Shown: in pieces, positions 24,109 to 33,203 of the stretch
Layout of the letters: each line of letters begins with the position of its first letter
Position numbering within the stretch: the stretch's first letter is position 1
NCBI GenBank assembly: GCA_035691485.1
Contig: DASSIZ010000061.1
Span: 1-36,510 of the forward strand
Direction: 5' to 3'
Origin: Terriglobales bacterium
Lineage (GTDB): Bacteria > Acidobacteriota > Terriglobia > Terriglobales > Acidobacteriaceae
DNA: 36,510 bases
Notes under the pieces: model-generated
Databases searched by the model: none
The model's input: only the letters and a program-made list of their open reading frames with translations
Told to the model about the DNA's origin: nothing
Position numbers and translations under genes: made by a program

Positions 24109-24621
24109 ATGAAGAAAACAATTCTGGTCGTCGGCTTGTTGGCCGCCGTCCTAATGTGTGTGTTTGCGGCAAGCGCGTTCGGCCCGAAGAGCGCAAGCAA
24201 ACAACAGCTTGTGGGAACCTGGACGCTGGTTTCGGATGACCATTTGAACCCAGACGGCAGTCGGACAGGGGATTACGGAGCGAATCCGGCTGGCATCCTC
24301 ATGTTCGATGACGGTGGCCGCTACGCCATACAGATTGTTCAAACTGGACGGGCGAAGTTCGCTGCCAACGACCGCAAGAAGGGAACGCCAGAAGAGTACA
24401 AAGCGACAGTCGAGGGCACGAATCCGCACTGGGGAACCTACGATGTGGACGACGGCGAGCAGGTAATCGTTTTTAACATCGACCACGCTTCGTATCCCAA
24501 CTGGGAGGGAACGACCCAGAGACGGAAGTTCACTATCGACGGTGACCGACTGAAATATGTTGTCACGAGTTTGTCTACCGGCACTGCGCCTCTGGAAGTG
24601 GTCTGGCAACGCGCGAAGTAA
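24109..24621 (+). CDS. Exported lipocalin-like protein, 170 aa
   Basis: An exported small beta-barrel protein. The signal peptide is KKTILVVGLLAAVLMCVFAASAFG. The mature part begins with the lipocalin-like hallmark QQLVGTWTLVSDDH, continues with GILMFDDGGRYAIQIVQ and ends with RLKYVVTSL and LEVVWQR, the pattern of the lipocalin-like family whose members probably bind small hydrophobic ligands. GGAGAAGGA lies about 10 nt before the ATG. It is divergent from the decarboxylase gene across a 231-nt spacer in which nothing else was recognised, and convergent with the oxidoreductase that follows. Confidence 0.88.
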   Translation: MKKTILVVGLLAAVLMCVFAASAFGPKSASKQQLVGTWTLVSDDHLNPDGSRTGDYGANPAGILMFDDGGRYAIQIVQTGRAKFAANDRKKGTPEEYKATVEGTNPHWGTYDVDDGEQVIVFNIDHASYPNWEGTTQRRKFTIDGDRLKYVVTSLSTGTAPLEVVWQRAK

Positions 24622-24652
24622 TGCGCCGAAAACCTAGGGTCGAATTAAGCGA

Positions 24653-24677
24653 GGCGGCGACGACGAACGTCGCCGCC
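24653..24677. terminator. GC-rich hairpin between convergent genes
   Basis: GGCGGCGACG (24653-24662) and CGTCGCCGCC (24668-24677) form a perfect 10-bp stem with loop ACGAA, 31 nt after the lipocalin-like gene. It has no T-tract, so it would be an atypical terminator. Confidence 0.45.
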
Positions 24678-24900
24678 CTCCGCATTGCGCCACGGCAGCA
24701 TAGTAGAGTTGGGGTCACTCGCGACGGTTTCTAAGGGGGTGTCCCTTTGGGAGGAGAATCGATCGCGCCACTCCCGAATAACGAGCAACCCGTCAGCGGT
24801 AATCAGCGCGACATGCCTTGTCGTGGGCAGTGGTTCGCCTAGACGCAACAATGCATTGCGCCTACCAAGCGGTCGTGTGATGTTTGAAGTTTAAAGAATG

Positions 24901-25806
24901 TCAAGCCACCAGCAAGACCTTCCCAATACCACCCTTTTCCGCAGCGGTTTGAGCTTCGCCTGCGTTGCTGAGTGGCAACTTCCGGCTAATTGGAATCACC
25001 AGTTTGCCATCTCGAACCGCTTCGGCCATGAACTGGAGAGTCTTCGCATCAGGTGTCGCATACACCGGTATCACCTTCACTGAGGGGAACTTCTCGGCAT
25101 TCTGCGGTGCTCCGAGAACCGACGCAAACACTCCTCCCTGCTTGACTTTGGCAATCAACTTTTCGGCGGTCTTGCCGTTGACCGTATCAGCAACGGCATC
25201 CAGTGGCGGTAGATTGGCAATCCCATAGTCGTCGTCGGTCGCTACCACCTCATCCGCGCCGATGTCTTTCGCCACTTCCATCTGCTTTTTCAAAACGCCT
25301 GCAATCACGGTCGCTCCGCGTTGCTTCGCGGTGAAAACGGCCGAACGGCCTACATTTCCTGCGGCACCTGCCACGAGTACCGTCTGGCCCGATTTGATTC
25401 CTGTTGCAGAAATTAGTTCGTTGCCGGTCGTTGTCACCAGCGGAAGCGCGGCCGCCTGGATCAAATCGAGTCCCTTGGGAATCTTCGCCAGGCTCGCTGC
25501 CTTCACGACGCAGAGTTCGGCGTACGTGCCGTCCGCTATTGCGAACACCTGGTCGCCGATAGAAAAGCCTTCCACACCGGGCCCAACCTTTACGACAGTT
25601 CCCGCAATATCGACTCCCATCAATCCCGGAAACTTAATGGGATAGAAGTCTTTCGTTAGCCCGGCACGACGTTTGTAGTCGACCGGATTCACGCTGGTGG
25701 CAGCGACCCGCACCAGCACTTCTCCTGGACCGGGCACCGGATCAGGGTACTCCTCGAACTTCAGCACTTCGGGACCGCCATATTGGTGGACAACAACTGC
25801 TTTCAT
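24901..25806 (-). CDS. NADP-dependent quinone oxidoreductase, MDR family, 301 aa
   Basis: A second quinone-oxidoreductase-type medium-chain reductase, cytoplasmic. Its N-terminus is close to that of the 3176-4138 protein (GGPEVLKFEEYPDPVPGPGE; SVNPVDYKRRAG), and the nucleotide loop is AGAAGNVGRSA (146-156). Catalytic zinc ligands are lacking. It is about 20 residues shorter than its relative and ends in GGIGKVLLVA, a normal family C-terminus. A strong AAGGAGATG precedes the ATG. It stands alone with a 213-nt upstream spacer that contains an inverted-repeat candidate operator. Proteins of this kind often respond to electrophile or oxidative stress, but no regulator gene is adjacent. Confidence 0.92.
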   Translation of the reverse strand: MKAVVVHQYGGPEVLKFEEYPDPVPGPGEVLVRVAATSVNPVDYKRRAGLTKDFYPIKFPGLMGVDIAGTVVKVGPGVEGFSIGDQVFAIADGTYAELCVVKAASLAKIPKGLDLIQAAALPLVTTTGNELISATGIKSGQTVLVAGAAGNVGRSAVFTAKQRGATVIAGVLKKQMEVAKDIGADEVVATDDDYGIANLPPLDAVADTVNGKTAEKLIAKVKQGGVFASVLGAPQNAEKFPSVKVIPVYATPDAKTLQFMAEAVRDGKLVIPISRKLPLSNAGEAQTAAEKGGIGKVLLVA

Positions 25807-25931
25807 AATTCATCTCCTTCGCATGCCGGGGTTGATGGACAGTTGGATGAACGAAGCAGGGGTTTAGTCGCGACCAATAGAAAGGAGGACGCGTCTTGCA
25901 GTCGGTCTCCCGATGCATTCCCCAAGCAGAA

Positions 25932-25971
25932 GTAAGTGTTGCACTGCTGTTTGTGCAGAATCGTAACTTAC
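25932..25971. promoter_or_regulatory. Possible operator upstream of the quinone oxidoreductase
   Basis: GTAAGT (25932-25937) and ACTTAC (25966-25971) are inverted, with TGCAC (25940-25944) and GTGCA (25953-25957) inverted inside. The two dyads do not share the same centre, so they may be separate half-sites or chance. The position is 126-165 nt upstream of the oxidoreductase start. Confidence 0.25.
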
Positions 25972-26019
25972 AGTGAGTCGATTTCACCCTCGTTATCCGA
26001 AGCGAAATGGCGTGCAACT

Positions 26020-26655
26020 TTAGGGCAGCAAGGTAACAGTCGCAGGGTGTAACTCCCACAACGTCGCGACTTGGGCACTGCCACGGTCGTGCTCGAAGTC
26101 CTCGAATGCCATGCCGAGAATTTCTGCCGGCAGGGCCTGCGGCAGCTCGCCGCCATGCTGGTTGTCGAATTGAAAGCCATGCTGCGACAATTGCGTCTGC
26201 AGGTTGGTGCGCGCGCTGCAGTACTCGCTGTCAACAGGAGTTTCGACGATCACGCGCGGCGCAGTCTTGTCGGGCATGTCGGAAACTTCGACGACGACAT
26301 CGCAGTCTCCGCCATTGAGAGCAATGCTCTGCACATACGCTTTGGCAATGTGGAACACCTGCAGCTCGCGTCCGGATCGCGGCGCATCCGGCGGCAGAGC
26401 CGGAAGCCCCTGGTCCCAACCCAGCATGGTGGCCACCGTAATTTCCTGCGGCGTCATGCTCGGGATGGCAACGTGCTTGGCGGCGTGACGGTAATCGGCG
26501 ATGTCAGGCTCAACCGGCAGGCAGTTGCACAGGTTTTTTGGCTGCACCGTGCCGAGATCCGAAGCGGCGCCGCAATGAATGTAGCCCAGCGCCAGCCAGG
26601 CGATCGCTGCGGCAAATAACAGCGCTCTTAGTTGCTGTTGAGTTGAGGTCCCCAC
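26020..26655 (-). CDS. Exported hypothetical protein, 211 aa
   Basis: Not recognised. It starts with GTG at 26655. Residues 8-33 are a hydrophobic export signal (LRALLFAAAIAWLALGYIHCGAA). The mature part has several Cys (LCNCLPVEP, GGDCDVVVEV, SEYCSART), a strand-rich middle (RELQVFHIAKAYVQSIALNGG) and the C-terminal WELHPATVTLLP. Trp-Glu-x-His-Pro endings are seen in other bacterial proteins, here without an assigned role. An envelope or periplasmic location is inferred. It lies on the same strand as the oxidoreductase, separated by 213 nt, and is not obviously in an operon with it. Confidence 0.72.
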   Translation of the reverse strand: MGTSTQQQLRALLFAAAIAWLALGYIHCGAASDLGTVQPKNLCNCLPVEPDIADYRHAAKHVAIPSMTPQEITVATMLGWDQGLPALPPDAPRSGRELQVFHIAKAYVQSIALNGGDCDVVVEVSDMPDKTAPRVIVETPVDSEYCSARTNLQTQLSQHGFQFDNQHGGELPQALPAEILGMAFEDFEHDRGSAQVATLWELHPATVTLLP

Positions 26656-27038
26656 GCAGCCATCCAGACGGCGGTTGCCGCATTTATCTAGGATGCAGTG
26701 AGCGAGAGTGCGTGTGAGCCGCTCAAGCGCTCAAGGAGCGATAACAGGTAAGTAATCCCGAAACGGGGGTCCAGCGGCGGATTCCTTACAATATTCTATG
26801 GTCCGCCGCGGTACTGCAAGAAGAGTTGCGAGCCGAAGGCACAGTCAACGTAAACAATGGAGCATTTTTCTCTGGGCCATGATGATGATCCGCGCGTGCT
26901 CGATTCCAACCGACGCGATCTGCATGTGATGATCCTCCGCTTGTGAGTTGCTGCATCACGCCATCGAGGCATGACCAGCGGCGGACCATCTCATTAGTCG
27001 ATTTATCGTCAACTATTGAAATTCGCCGCTACCCGCAA
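26656..27038. other. 383-nt spacer with a 12-bp inverted repeat
   Basis: No convincing gene. ATGGTCCGCCGC (26798-26809) is the exact complement of GCGGCGGACCAT (26978-26989), enclosing about 170 nt. CCAGCGGCGGA also occurs directly at 26771-26781 and 26975-26985. A 67-codon minus-strand frame fills the interval but has no protein-like features. There are no recognisable target-site duplications. It may be a decayed small mobile element or a regulatory region for the minus-strand gene at 26655. Confidence 0.5.
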
Positions 27039-29027
27039 TCATTTCCCGGCGGCAGGCGCCAGCTGTTCCTTCAACAGGAAACGGCGCACGAACATGATGG
27101 TGGAGAAGAACTGGAACTGTTGGTTCTTTTTCTTGGCGAATCCGTGGCCTTCGTCGTTGGCGATGAGAAACCATACCGGCGCGCCGTTCTGCTTCAGCTT
27201 GTCCATCATCTGCACCGACTCGGTGAAGGGGACGCGCGGGTCATTCTTGCCGACCACCGCGAACAGCGGCTTCCGAATCCGGTCCGCGTTCTGAAAGGCG
27301 GAAATGCTCGTCATGTACTCGCGCATCTTGGGATCGCGCTCATCACCGTACTCGACGCGGCGAAGATCGCGACGGTAAACCTCGGTGTGCTCCAGGAACG
27401 TGACCAGGCTGGTGATGCCAACCACCGGCAGCGAGCAGCAGATGCGGTCGTTGTAGAAGGTGGCGATGGCGTAAGTCATCAGGCCGCCATAGCTGCCGCC
27501 GGTAATCATGACCCGGCTGCTGTCGAGGTCGGACTGCGTGGCAATCCAGTCCAGCAGCGCCCCGATGTCCTTGAAGGTTTGGTCGCGGTTCATGCCATTG
27601 TCGAGTTTCAGGAAGGTCTTGCCGAAACCGGTAGAGCCGCGCACGTTCGGAAAAATCATGGCGACGCCTAGCTCCCCGATGTAGTAGTTGTTGCTGCCGA
27701 TGAATCCGGGCCGCGACTGGCCCTCCGGCCCGCCGTGAATGTTCACCATCACCGGCCGCTTGCCGGTGAACCGGGCCGGAGGACGATAGAGGAAGCCGGA
27801 GATTTCACGGCCGTCGAAGCTGCGCCACTTGATCAACTGCGGTTCAGAGAAATTTTGCGTATTGAGGCCGCCGGTTTCGCTGTAAGTCCAGCGCGTGACC
27901 TGGCCTGACTGCGCGTCCAACGAATAAATGTCCGACGGGGTGCGCGCCGAAGCCATCGAGAAACCCAGGTCGCGCCCGTTCCTGTGCCATCGGAGGCCGC
28001 CGATCACGCCCAGGGGCAGCTGGGGCGCGGGCTTCAACTTGCGCGTCGCCGTGTCCATGACGTGCAGCACGCTGGCGCCGTTTTCATTGGAGACGAAAGC
28101 CAGCAGGCGGCCATCTTCGGTGATCTCCAGGTTATCGATGTCCCACGGAATCTCCGTCGTCAGGTAGGTGTGCTGCATGGAGGGCAGATCGACATAGGCG
28201 AGGCGATGGAACTCCGAATCTTTGTCGGTCAGCACGTACACACCACGGCCGTCCTTGGCGAAGGCTCCGTCTCGGTAGGAAATCTTCTCCGCGCCGCCCT
28301 TGGGCGTCAGCAGTTTCTTTTGACCGGTGGCAACGTCCACCAGCCACAGGTAGGTCTCGTTGGCTGAAATGCCCTCGATGAGCAGGATCTGCTTGTCGTC
28401 AAACGACCACGCCGCCGGCTGCCAGCCGCCGCCCTGCAACTGCAACAGCATGCGGTCGGATTTCGGATCGAGCGGGTCCATGATCCACACGTCCGTGTCC
28501 TTGCCGGTGCGGCGTGTCGAGGTGTAAACCAGGCGATCGCCGGCATGGGAAAACAGCGAATCCAGGTTGCGCGACTTGCCGTCGGTAAGCAGCGTGATGT
28601 CGCCGGACGCCATGTCGTAGCGGTAGAGCTGGAACCATTCGCCGCCGCCGATATCTTTGCCGAAGATGAAGTAGTTCCCTTTCGTGGGCTCAAAGTGCGC
28701 GCCGGAGACGCGATCGGGAAAAAACGTGAGCTGGGAGCGCGCCCCGCCGGGCATCTTCACCAGGTGTACCTGGTTGGTGTCGCCGAAGCGCGTGAGGATG
28801 AGCATCTCGCGCTGCCGCGGGTTCCACGAGCCCAGAAAGGCGCTGCGCACCTCGGAGTAGCGGCCGGCCTGCTCGGCAATGGAGACGGGAATGGGAGGAA
28901 TGCCCTCGGCCACCAGGTTTTCGTTGGGTTTGATAACCGCTGTCGATGCCGGCGGCGCCGATTGCGCAAATACAATCGCGCTGCAGATGGTGAGGATGAA
29001 GAGGAGCTTGGCGCGACCCAGGTTCAT
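27039..29027 (-). CDS. S9-family prolyl oligopeptidase-like peptidase, exported, 662 aa
   Basis: A serine peptidase of family S9 (dipeptidyl-peptidase IV/acylaminoacyl-peptidase type) with a signal peptide (AKLLFILTICSAIVFA then QSAPP), so probably periplasmic. The N-terminal two thirds form a beta-propeller with repeated blades (FGKDIGGGEWFQLYRYD, HAGDRLVYTSTRR, LLAFVSNENGASVLHV). The C-terminal alpha/beta-hydrolase domain has the full triad: Ser512 in GGSYGG, Asp596 in GKNDPRVP, His628 in DEGHGF. The ATG at 29027 is preceded by TGAGG; the frame opens earlier at 29099 without signal-peptide sense. It likely degrades short peptides. Separate from the phosphatase gene by 121 nt. Confidence 0.94.
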   Translation of the reverse strand: MNLGRAKLLFILTICSAIVFAQSAPPASTAVIKPNENLVAEGIPPIPVSIAEQAGRYSEVRSAFLGSWNPRQREMLILTRFGDTNQVHLVKMPGGARSQLTFFPDRVSGAHFEPTKGNYFIFGKDIGGGEWFQLYRYDMASGDITLLTDGKSRNLDSLFSHAGDRLVYTSTRRTGKDTDVWIMDPLDPKSDRMLLQLQGGGWQPAAWSFDDKQILLIEGISANETYLWLVDVATGQKKLLTPKGGAEKISYRDGAFAKDGRGVYVLTDKDSEFHRLAYVDLPSMQHTYLTTEIPWDIDNLEITEDGRLLAFVSNENGASVLHVMDTATRKLKPAPQLPLGVIGGLRWHRNGRDLGFSMASARTPSDIYSLDAQSGQVTRWTYSETGGLNTQNFSEPQLIKWRSFDGREISGFLYRPPARFTGKRPVMVNIHGGPEGQSRPGFIGSNNYYIGELGVAMIFPNVRGSTGFGKTFLKLDNGMNRDQTFKDIGALLDWIATQSDLDSSRVMITGGSYGGLMTYAIATFYNDRICCSLPVVGITSLVTFLEHTEVYRRDLRRVEYGDERDPKMREYMTSISAFQNADRIRKPLFAVVGKNDPRVPFTESVQMMDKLKQNGAPVWFLIANDEGHGFAKKKNQQFQFFSTIMFVRRFLLKEQLAPAAGK

Positions 29028-29148
29028 GATGACCTCACGAAAAACGAAGCAGTGTAGGTCGAAGGGACAGGCATTGCAAGGCGGAGCGGAATGTGCCACT
29101 CCAACCGGCTTTTGGCTTGAGTGGGATTCGCAATTTCGGCACGTGTCC

Positions 29149-31704
29149 TTAAAGTGCTGCGCTGGATTCGACGCAGCGCGCGATCACCAGCGTTAGATCG
29201 TCCGGTTGTTCGCCGACGGTGAAGCGCTGCACGTCGGCAATCACCGCGTTGAGCATTCCGGCCGCCGACTCCCGGCAATTGCTCTCCAAGGTCCGCAGCA
29301 AGCGGATCTCGCCGTATTCCTCCTCTTGTGCTCCCACCGATTCCGTCACGCCATCGGTGTAGATGGCGAGCACGTCGCCGGGAAAAAGCTGGCGCTGGTC
29401 CACCTCGCAATCCCACTGCTCGAACAAGCCGAGCACGGTGGCGGTGGCCTCCAGGCGCTCCGCTTCCCCGCTGGCGCGCAGCAGGATGGGAGGATTGTGG
29501 CCACAATTGACGTAACGCAGCATGTGGTTGGCTTCGTTGTAGACGGCGAAAAACGCGGTCGCATAGTGCTGCGTTTCCGTGTTCTTGTAGAAAAGGTGGT
29601 TGACCGAGCACAGCAGCCGCGGAATATCTTCCAGCGCCAGCGCATACTGGCTGCGCAGGTTCGCCTGCAAGTTCGCCATCAGCAGCGCGCCGGAAATTCC
29701 CTTGCCGGAAATGTCGGCGAGCACCAAGCCCAGGCGGCCGGAGCCGAAGTCGAGAAAGTCGTAATAATCACCGCCCACGGCGCGCGTCTGGATACATGCG
29801 CCGGCGCAATCCAGCGTCGGCAGCAAGGGCGCTTGCTGCGGCAAAAGTTTGGCTTGCACCTGCCGCGCGATTTCCATCTCCTGCGCCGAGCGGCGCTCCG
29901 CCTCGATGCGCTCCGCCATGTTTTCCGCCAGCGCAATACTGCGCATGGCAATACCGGCCTGCGTTGCCACCGATGCCAGCAGCCGTTTGTCGGTGCTGGA
30001 ATACGGTTCTTCGGAAAGGCGCGGCCCCAGGACCGCCAGGCCCTGCAGGCCGCCATCCTGCGACCCGCGGATGGGAACCAAGCACTCCGCGCGCGGCAGA
30101 CCGAACGAATCCGGCGCCGCAGTTTCCGGATCCAGTTCGACCGGCTGCGTGCCGTTGTCTGACGCCGCGAGCGCCAGTTCCGGCGCCAGCACCTGTTCGG
30201 CTCCCGCGGCCTGGGCCACCAGCCGATGATCGCGAGCCTGCAAATAGACAGCGAGCGACTGCGGGTGAAGCGCCTCGCGGATATGCCGCTCCAGCAAAGT
30301 TGCCAGGTCCTGGCGGGTGCTCACGGCCAGCGTGCGCGCGGCAAGTTCTTCCAGGATTTGCTGCGCGTCATATGCGCTGCGGAAAAAGACGCGATCCAGG
30401 CGCTTGCGCACGTGACGATGGACTCGGTCTCCGGCCGTGATCAGCAACACTCCGAACGTCGCGCCCACCGGGATCGCCGCCTTCGCGTCAAAGGCGAAGC
30501 GTGCCGCGAAAGCGTTGGCGAGCAGGATGGTCGCCACCGCGGCGAGGACCAGCAGCAAAGCCACAAACCCGCGCTCGACGATGAGATAGCGCGCGCTGCG
30601 CTTGAGCAGCACCGGGATATCCAGCACCCGGTGCTTGACGACGGCGTAGGCGAAGGAGAGGGGGAACAGGAACGCCAGGCTGACCACGGCGAAGTCCAGC
30701 CAGAAGGGGGGATTCCAACCGAAGAAATCGTGAACGCCCCGGAAGATCACCACCGGGAAAAGACCGACAACCGTTCCCCAAAAAACAACTTTGAGCTTGC
30801 GGCGATCCTCCGGGCTGCGGGTGGCGATGGCATTCCAGGCCAGGGAAATGAACCCAAGGGCCATGGCGGAGTAGACAACGGTTAGCCACAGATACCGTGA
30901 AACCACCGAGCCCATCGCGGTTTCAAGTGGCGGCAGCGGCCGGGTGGTCCCAGTACCGACTCCCCCAAAGCCCAACAGCGCGAGCGCAACGATCAGCAGC
31001 CACTTCAACCATGGCACCCTGCGATCCAGCGGAGAGCGCGAAGGAAACACGGCGAAGAAGTAGTAGAAAAAGCCGGCGAGCAAGGTATCGAAGACGGTGC
31101 GGTAAGCCTTCAGGAAAGGCTGCACTTGGAGCGGCGCCGCAACCACGGTCCCAGGCACATCCGCCGCCGCGATGACGCTGGCAAAGAACAGCGCCAGCAG
31201 CCTGGCGTTGCGGTCCTCGGGCCGCAGGAAAAGCACCACCAGTCCAACAATCAAAAACAGGATTGGAAACGACCCGGTGATCTGGTTCGCGGCCGCAACT
31301 GCCCATGAAACGCGCGGCACAGTTTCACCCGCCTTGCGGAACGTTGCACGAATCGTAATCGGTTGCGGCTCACCGCTGCGCGCGATGGTGAGCACCACCT
31401 GGTCCCCGGGGCGTCCCTTGAGCCAGGCTTCCGTCAACAAACCGTTTCGAGCCACCGGTTTGCCGTTGACCGCCCTGATCTCATCCTTCACTTTCAGTCC
31501 GGCGGCTTCGGCCGGACTTTTCGCGTAGACCCGGTCAATGACGTAGCCGGTGGCTGTTTGCGTGGTGTCGAGTCCGAGCTCAACCCCGGGTTGCAGCCGG
31601 ACGTAATACATCCATGCGGCACTGTAGAAAATGGTCGCCGCGGCGAACACAATGGCGGCCGCCAGGAACCATCTTTTACGCGTTGTTGTCGCTTGTGACG
31701 TCAT
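29149..31704 (-). CDS. Membrane SpoIIE-type protein phosphatase with PDZ and GAF domains, 851 aa
   Basis: A multi-domain signalling protein. After one N-terminal helix (about 12-32), residues 40-122 form a PDZ domain (YVIDRVYAKSPAEAAGLKVK). Then come six to eight transmembrane helices (about 140-425), a GAF-like sensor domain (about 450-590), a short coiled linker (RIEAERRSAQEMEIARQVQ) and a PP2C-like SpoIIE phosphatase domain (about 620-845). Metal-binding acidic residues are present: Asp646 in VGGDYYDF, Asp664 in LVLADISGKG, Asp784 in IYTDGVTE and Asp835/836 in QPDDLTLV. It should dephosphorylate serine phosphates, classically on STAS-domain proteins; one such protein is encoded at 14300-14650, but linkage is not shown. 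The PDZ may sense periplasmic peptides. Confidence 0.93.
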   Translation of the reverse strand: MTSQATTTRKRWFLAAAIVFAAATIFYSAAWMYYVRLQPGVELGLDTTQTATGYVIDRVYAKSPAEAAGLKVKDEIRAVNGKPVARNGLLTEAWLKGRPGDQVVLTIARSGEPQPITIRATFRKAGETVPRVSWAVAAANQITGSFPILFLIVGLVVLFLRPEDRNARLLALFFASVIAAADVPGTVVAAPLQVQPFLKAYRTVFDTLLAGFFYYFFAVFPSRSPLDRRVPWLKWLLIVALALLGFGGVGTGTTRPLPPLETAMGSVVSRYLWLTVVYSAMALGFISLAWNAIATRSPEDRRKLKVVFWGTVVGLFPVVIFRGVHDFFGWNPPFWLDFAVVSLAFLFPLSFAYAVVKHRVLDIPVLLKRSARYLIVERGFVALLLVLAAVATILLANAFAARFAFDAKAAIPVGATFGVLLITAGDRVHRHVRKRLDRVFFRSAYDAQQILEELAARTLAVSTRQDLATLLERHIREALHPQSLAVYLQARDHRLVAQAAGAEQVLAPELALAASDNGTQPVELDPETAAPDSFGLPRAECLVPIRGSQDGGLQGLAVLGPRLSEEPYSSTDKRLLASVATQAGIAMRSIALAENMAERIEAERRSAQEMEIARQVQAKLLPQQAPLLPTLDCAGACIQTRAVGGDYYDFLDFGSGRLGLVLADISGKGISGALLMANLQANLRSQYALALEDIPRLLCSVNHLFYKNTETQHYATAFFAVYNEANHMLRYVNCGHNPPILLRASGEAERLEATATVLGLFEQWDCEVDQRQLFPGDVLAIYTDGVTESVGAQEEEYGEIRLLRTLESNCRESAAGMLNAVIADVQRFTVGEQPDDLTLVIARCVESSAAL

Positions 31705-31802
31705 GCCGCAGGGCGGAACGATCCAGTTTAGACGAGGCGGAGCTGCGCCTCACGGTCAACAACACCGGTGCTTTCGAAGTGACGCTGCAGCCCTAAATTG
31801 GG

Positions 31803-32420
31803 TCAGCGCGCCGGTTGCGGCGCCGGCGTGCTCGTCTGCGGCGATGCTCCCGGGAACTGTACGCGCGGCGCCTGCCGCGATCCTTCTTCCGCCTTGAAAT
31901 AAGCGTCATTGCGGCTGAAGCCGCTCATGCCGGCAACAATGTTGTTGGGAAACAGCGCGATGTAGGTGTTGTAGTCCTGCACCACTTCGTTGTAACGGCG
32001 CCTCTCCACCGCGATTCGGTTCTCGGTGCCGGCAAGTTCGTCCTGCAGGCGCAGGAAATTTTCATTCGAGCGCAGTTGCGGGTAGTTTTCCACCACCACC
32101 AGCAGGCGGGCGAGCGCGCTGTCCAGTTGCGCATTGGCGGCAATCTTGTCCTGCGGTGTTCGACCGGAGATCAGCGCCGCGCGCGCGTTGGCGATATCGC
32201 GAAACACGGTTTGCTCCTGCGCCGCGAATCCCTTGACCGTTTCCACCAGGTTCGGAATCAGGTCGGCGCGCCGCTGCAAGACCACGTCCACCTGCGACCA
32301 GGCGGCGTTCACCTGCTCGCGCTTGCGCACCATTTCATTGCGCCGGCCGGCGTAGGTTGATCCCACCCAGATCACCAGCACCACGATCACCAGCAGAACG
32401 ATGACGGCTACTTTCTTCAT
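31803..32420 (-). CDS. lemA: LemA-family membrane protein, 205 aa
   Basis: An inner-membrane-anchored LemA protein: one N-terminal helix (VAVIVLLVIVVLVIWVG) followed by a long helical bundle with the family blocks NAAWSQVDVVLQRRADLIPN (38-57), LVETVKGFA and YNTYIALFPNNIVAG. The C-terminal tail after about 185 is Pro/Ser/Gln-rich. AAAGGA lies about 10 nt before the ATG. It is last in a minus-strand operon TPM protein, nucleotidyltransferase-like protein, LemA, with gaps of 11 and 34 nt. LemA and TPM proteins are a common pair in bacteria and are thought to act at the envelope; the exact role is unclear. Confidence 0.95.
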   Translation of the reverse strand: MKKVAVIVLLVIVVLVIWVGSTYAGRRNEMVRKREQVNAAWSQVDVVLQRRADLIPNLVETVKGFAAQEQTVFRDIANARAALISGRTPQDKIAANAQLDSALARLLVVVENYPQLRSNENFLRLQDELAGTENRIAVERRRYNEVVQDYNTYIALFPNNIVAGMSGFSRNDAYFKAEEGSRQAPRVQFPGASPQTSTPAPQPAR

Positions 32421-32454
32421 GGCAACGAATCCTTTCTGCTCTCAGCCTGCATTC

Positions 32455-33192
32455 TTAGCGGGCCCGCTGCCACTGCTGCTTGGGCGCGGCCGTATCCACG
32501 CGCTCAACAACAGCGGCAATAGCCTGCATGTAGCGGTCGTACAGTTCGCGAATGCTACCCTCGAGCTTTCGCCCTTCGCGCAAGTCCAGTGCCGCGTCAA
32601 TCGCGGCCGCATCCACGCCGAGAACTCTGGCGGCCTGCGCCACCTGGTTCCGTTTGGATCCCGTCGGCGGCGCCTGACCCAGCGCAATCACGGCGTGTCG
32701 CAGCATGACCACAACGCTCGACACCGACTTGGCCAATGCTGTTTTCAGATTTTCATCGTGGCCGGCGAACAGCACGTAATGCTGCCGCAGCCGCATCATC
32801 ATGGTTCGCAGCTCGTGCTCCAACTGCACCCGGTGCAGGTTCATCCGGACTTCGATGCCGGCGAGCACGTCCCGTCCGGCCAGGATGCGGTGCTCGGCTT
32901 TCATGTCCAGCGTCTCAATGGCGAAGACGTCGGCCGAGCCGCTCAATTCCGGTTCGGTCAGGATCAGAGGCGGCCGGCATGCAAGCGATTTCGTCCACCA
33001 CTCCACCACCGGCGCCAGGCGCTCCAGCTCCTTGGTGCCGGCATTGCGAACGATGCACAGCAGGTTGAGGTCGGAATATTGCTCGCTGAAATCGTCGCGC
33101 GCGGCCGAGCCATAGAGCACGATGGAGTCAAGGTTTTCCTTGGCCGCGGCCTGCATCCGTTGGCAAAAATCCGTCAGCTCTCGTTCTTTCAT
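32455..33192 (-). CDS. Nucleotidyltransferase-fold protein with altered acidic motif, 245 aa
   Basis: The N-terminal part resembles the polymerase-beta-like nucleotidyltransferase fold: strand and loop SIVLYGSAARDDF (23-35) with the GS pair at 28-29, then SDLNLLCIV (40-48). Active enzymes have D-x-D at the second site; here it reads Asp41-Leu-Asn43, so one metal ligand is replaced. The C-terminal half is mainly helical (EHELRTMMMRLRQHYVLFAG, then LEGSIRELYDRYMQAI), like kanamycin-nucleotidyltransferase or HEPN-type partners. The start 33192 lies 11 nt after the stop of the TPM gene, with GGCGGGGATGAG in the gap; the open frame further upstream overlaps the TPM glycine-rich tail and is not coding. 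It may modify a protein or RNA, or only bind nucleotide. Confidence 0.83.
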   Translation of the reverse strand: MKERELTDFCQRMQAAAKENLDSIVLYGSAARDDFSEQYSDLNLLCIVRNAGTKELERLAPVVEWWTKSLACRPPLILTEPELSGSADVFAIETLDMKAEHRILAGRDVLAGIEVRMNLHRVQLEHELRTMMMRLRQHYVLFAGHDENLKTALAKSVSSVVVMLRHAVIALGQAPPTGSKRNQVAQAARVLGVDAAAIDAALDLREGRKLEGSIRELYDRYMQAIAAVVERVDTAAPKQQWQRAR

Positions 33193-33203
33193 CTCATCCC
33201 CGC

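Noticed and set aside
24645-24851. 68-codon minus-strand frame in the spacer after the lipocalin-like gene
   Set aside because: A short stretch (VALITADGLLVIREW) looks protein-like, but the frame has no ribosome-binding site, ends in the GC hairpin and has no recognisable relatives by eye; at most a gene remnant.
26786-26989. 67-codon minus-strand frame bounded by the inverted repeat
   Set aside because: Its start codon lies inside the repeat itself, composition is not protein-like, and no ribosome-binding site is present.
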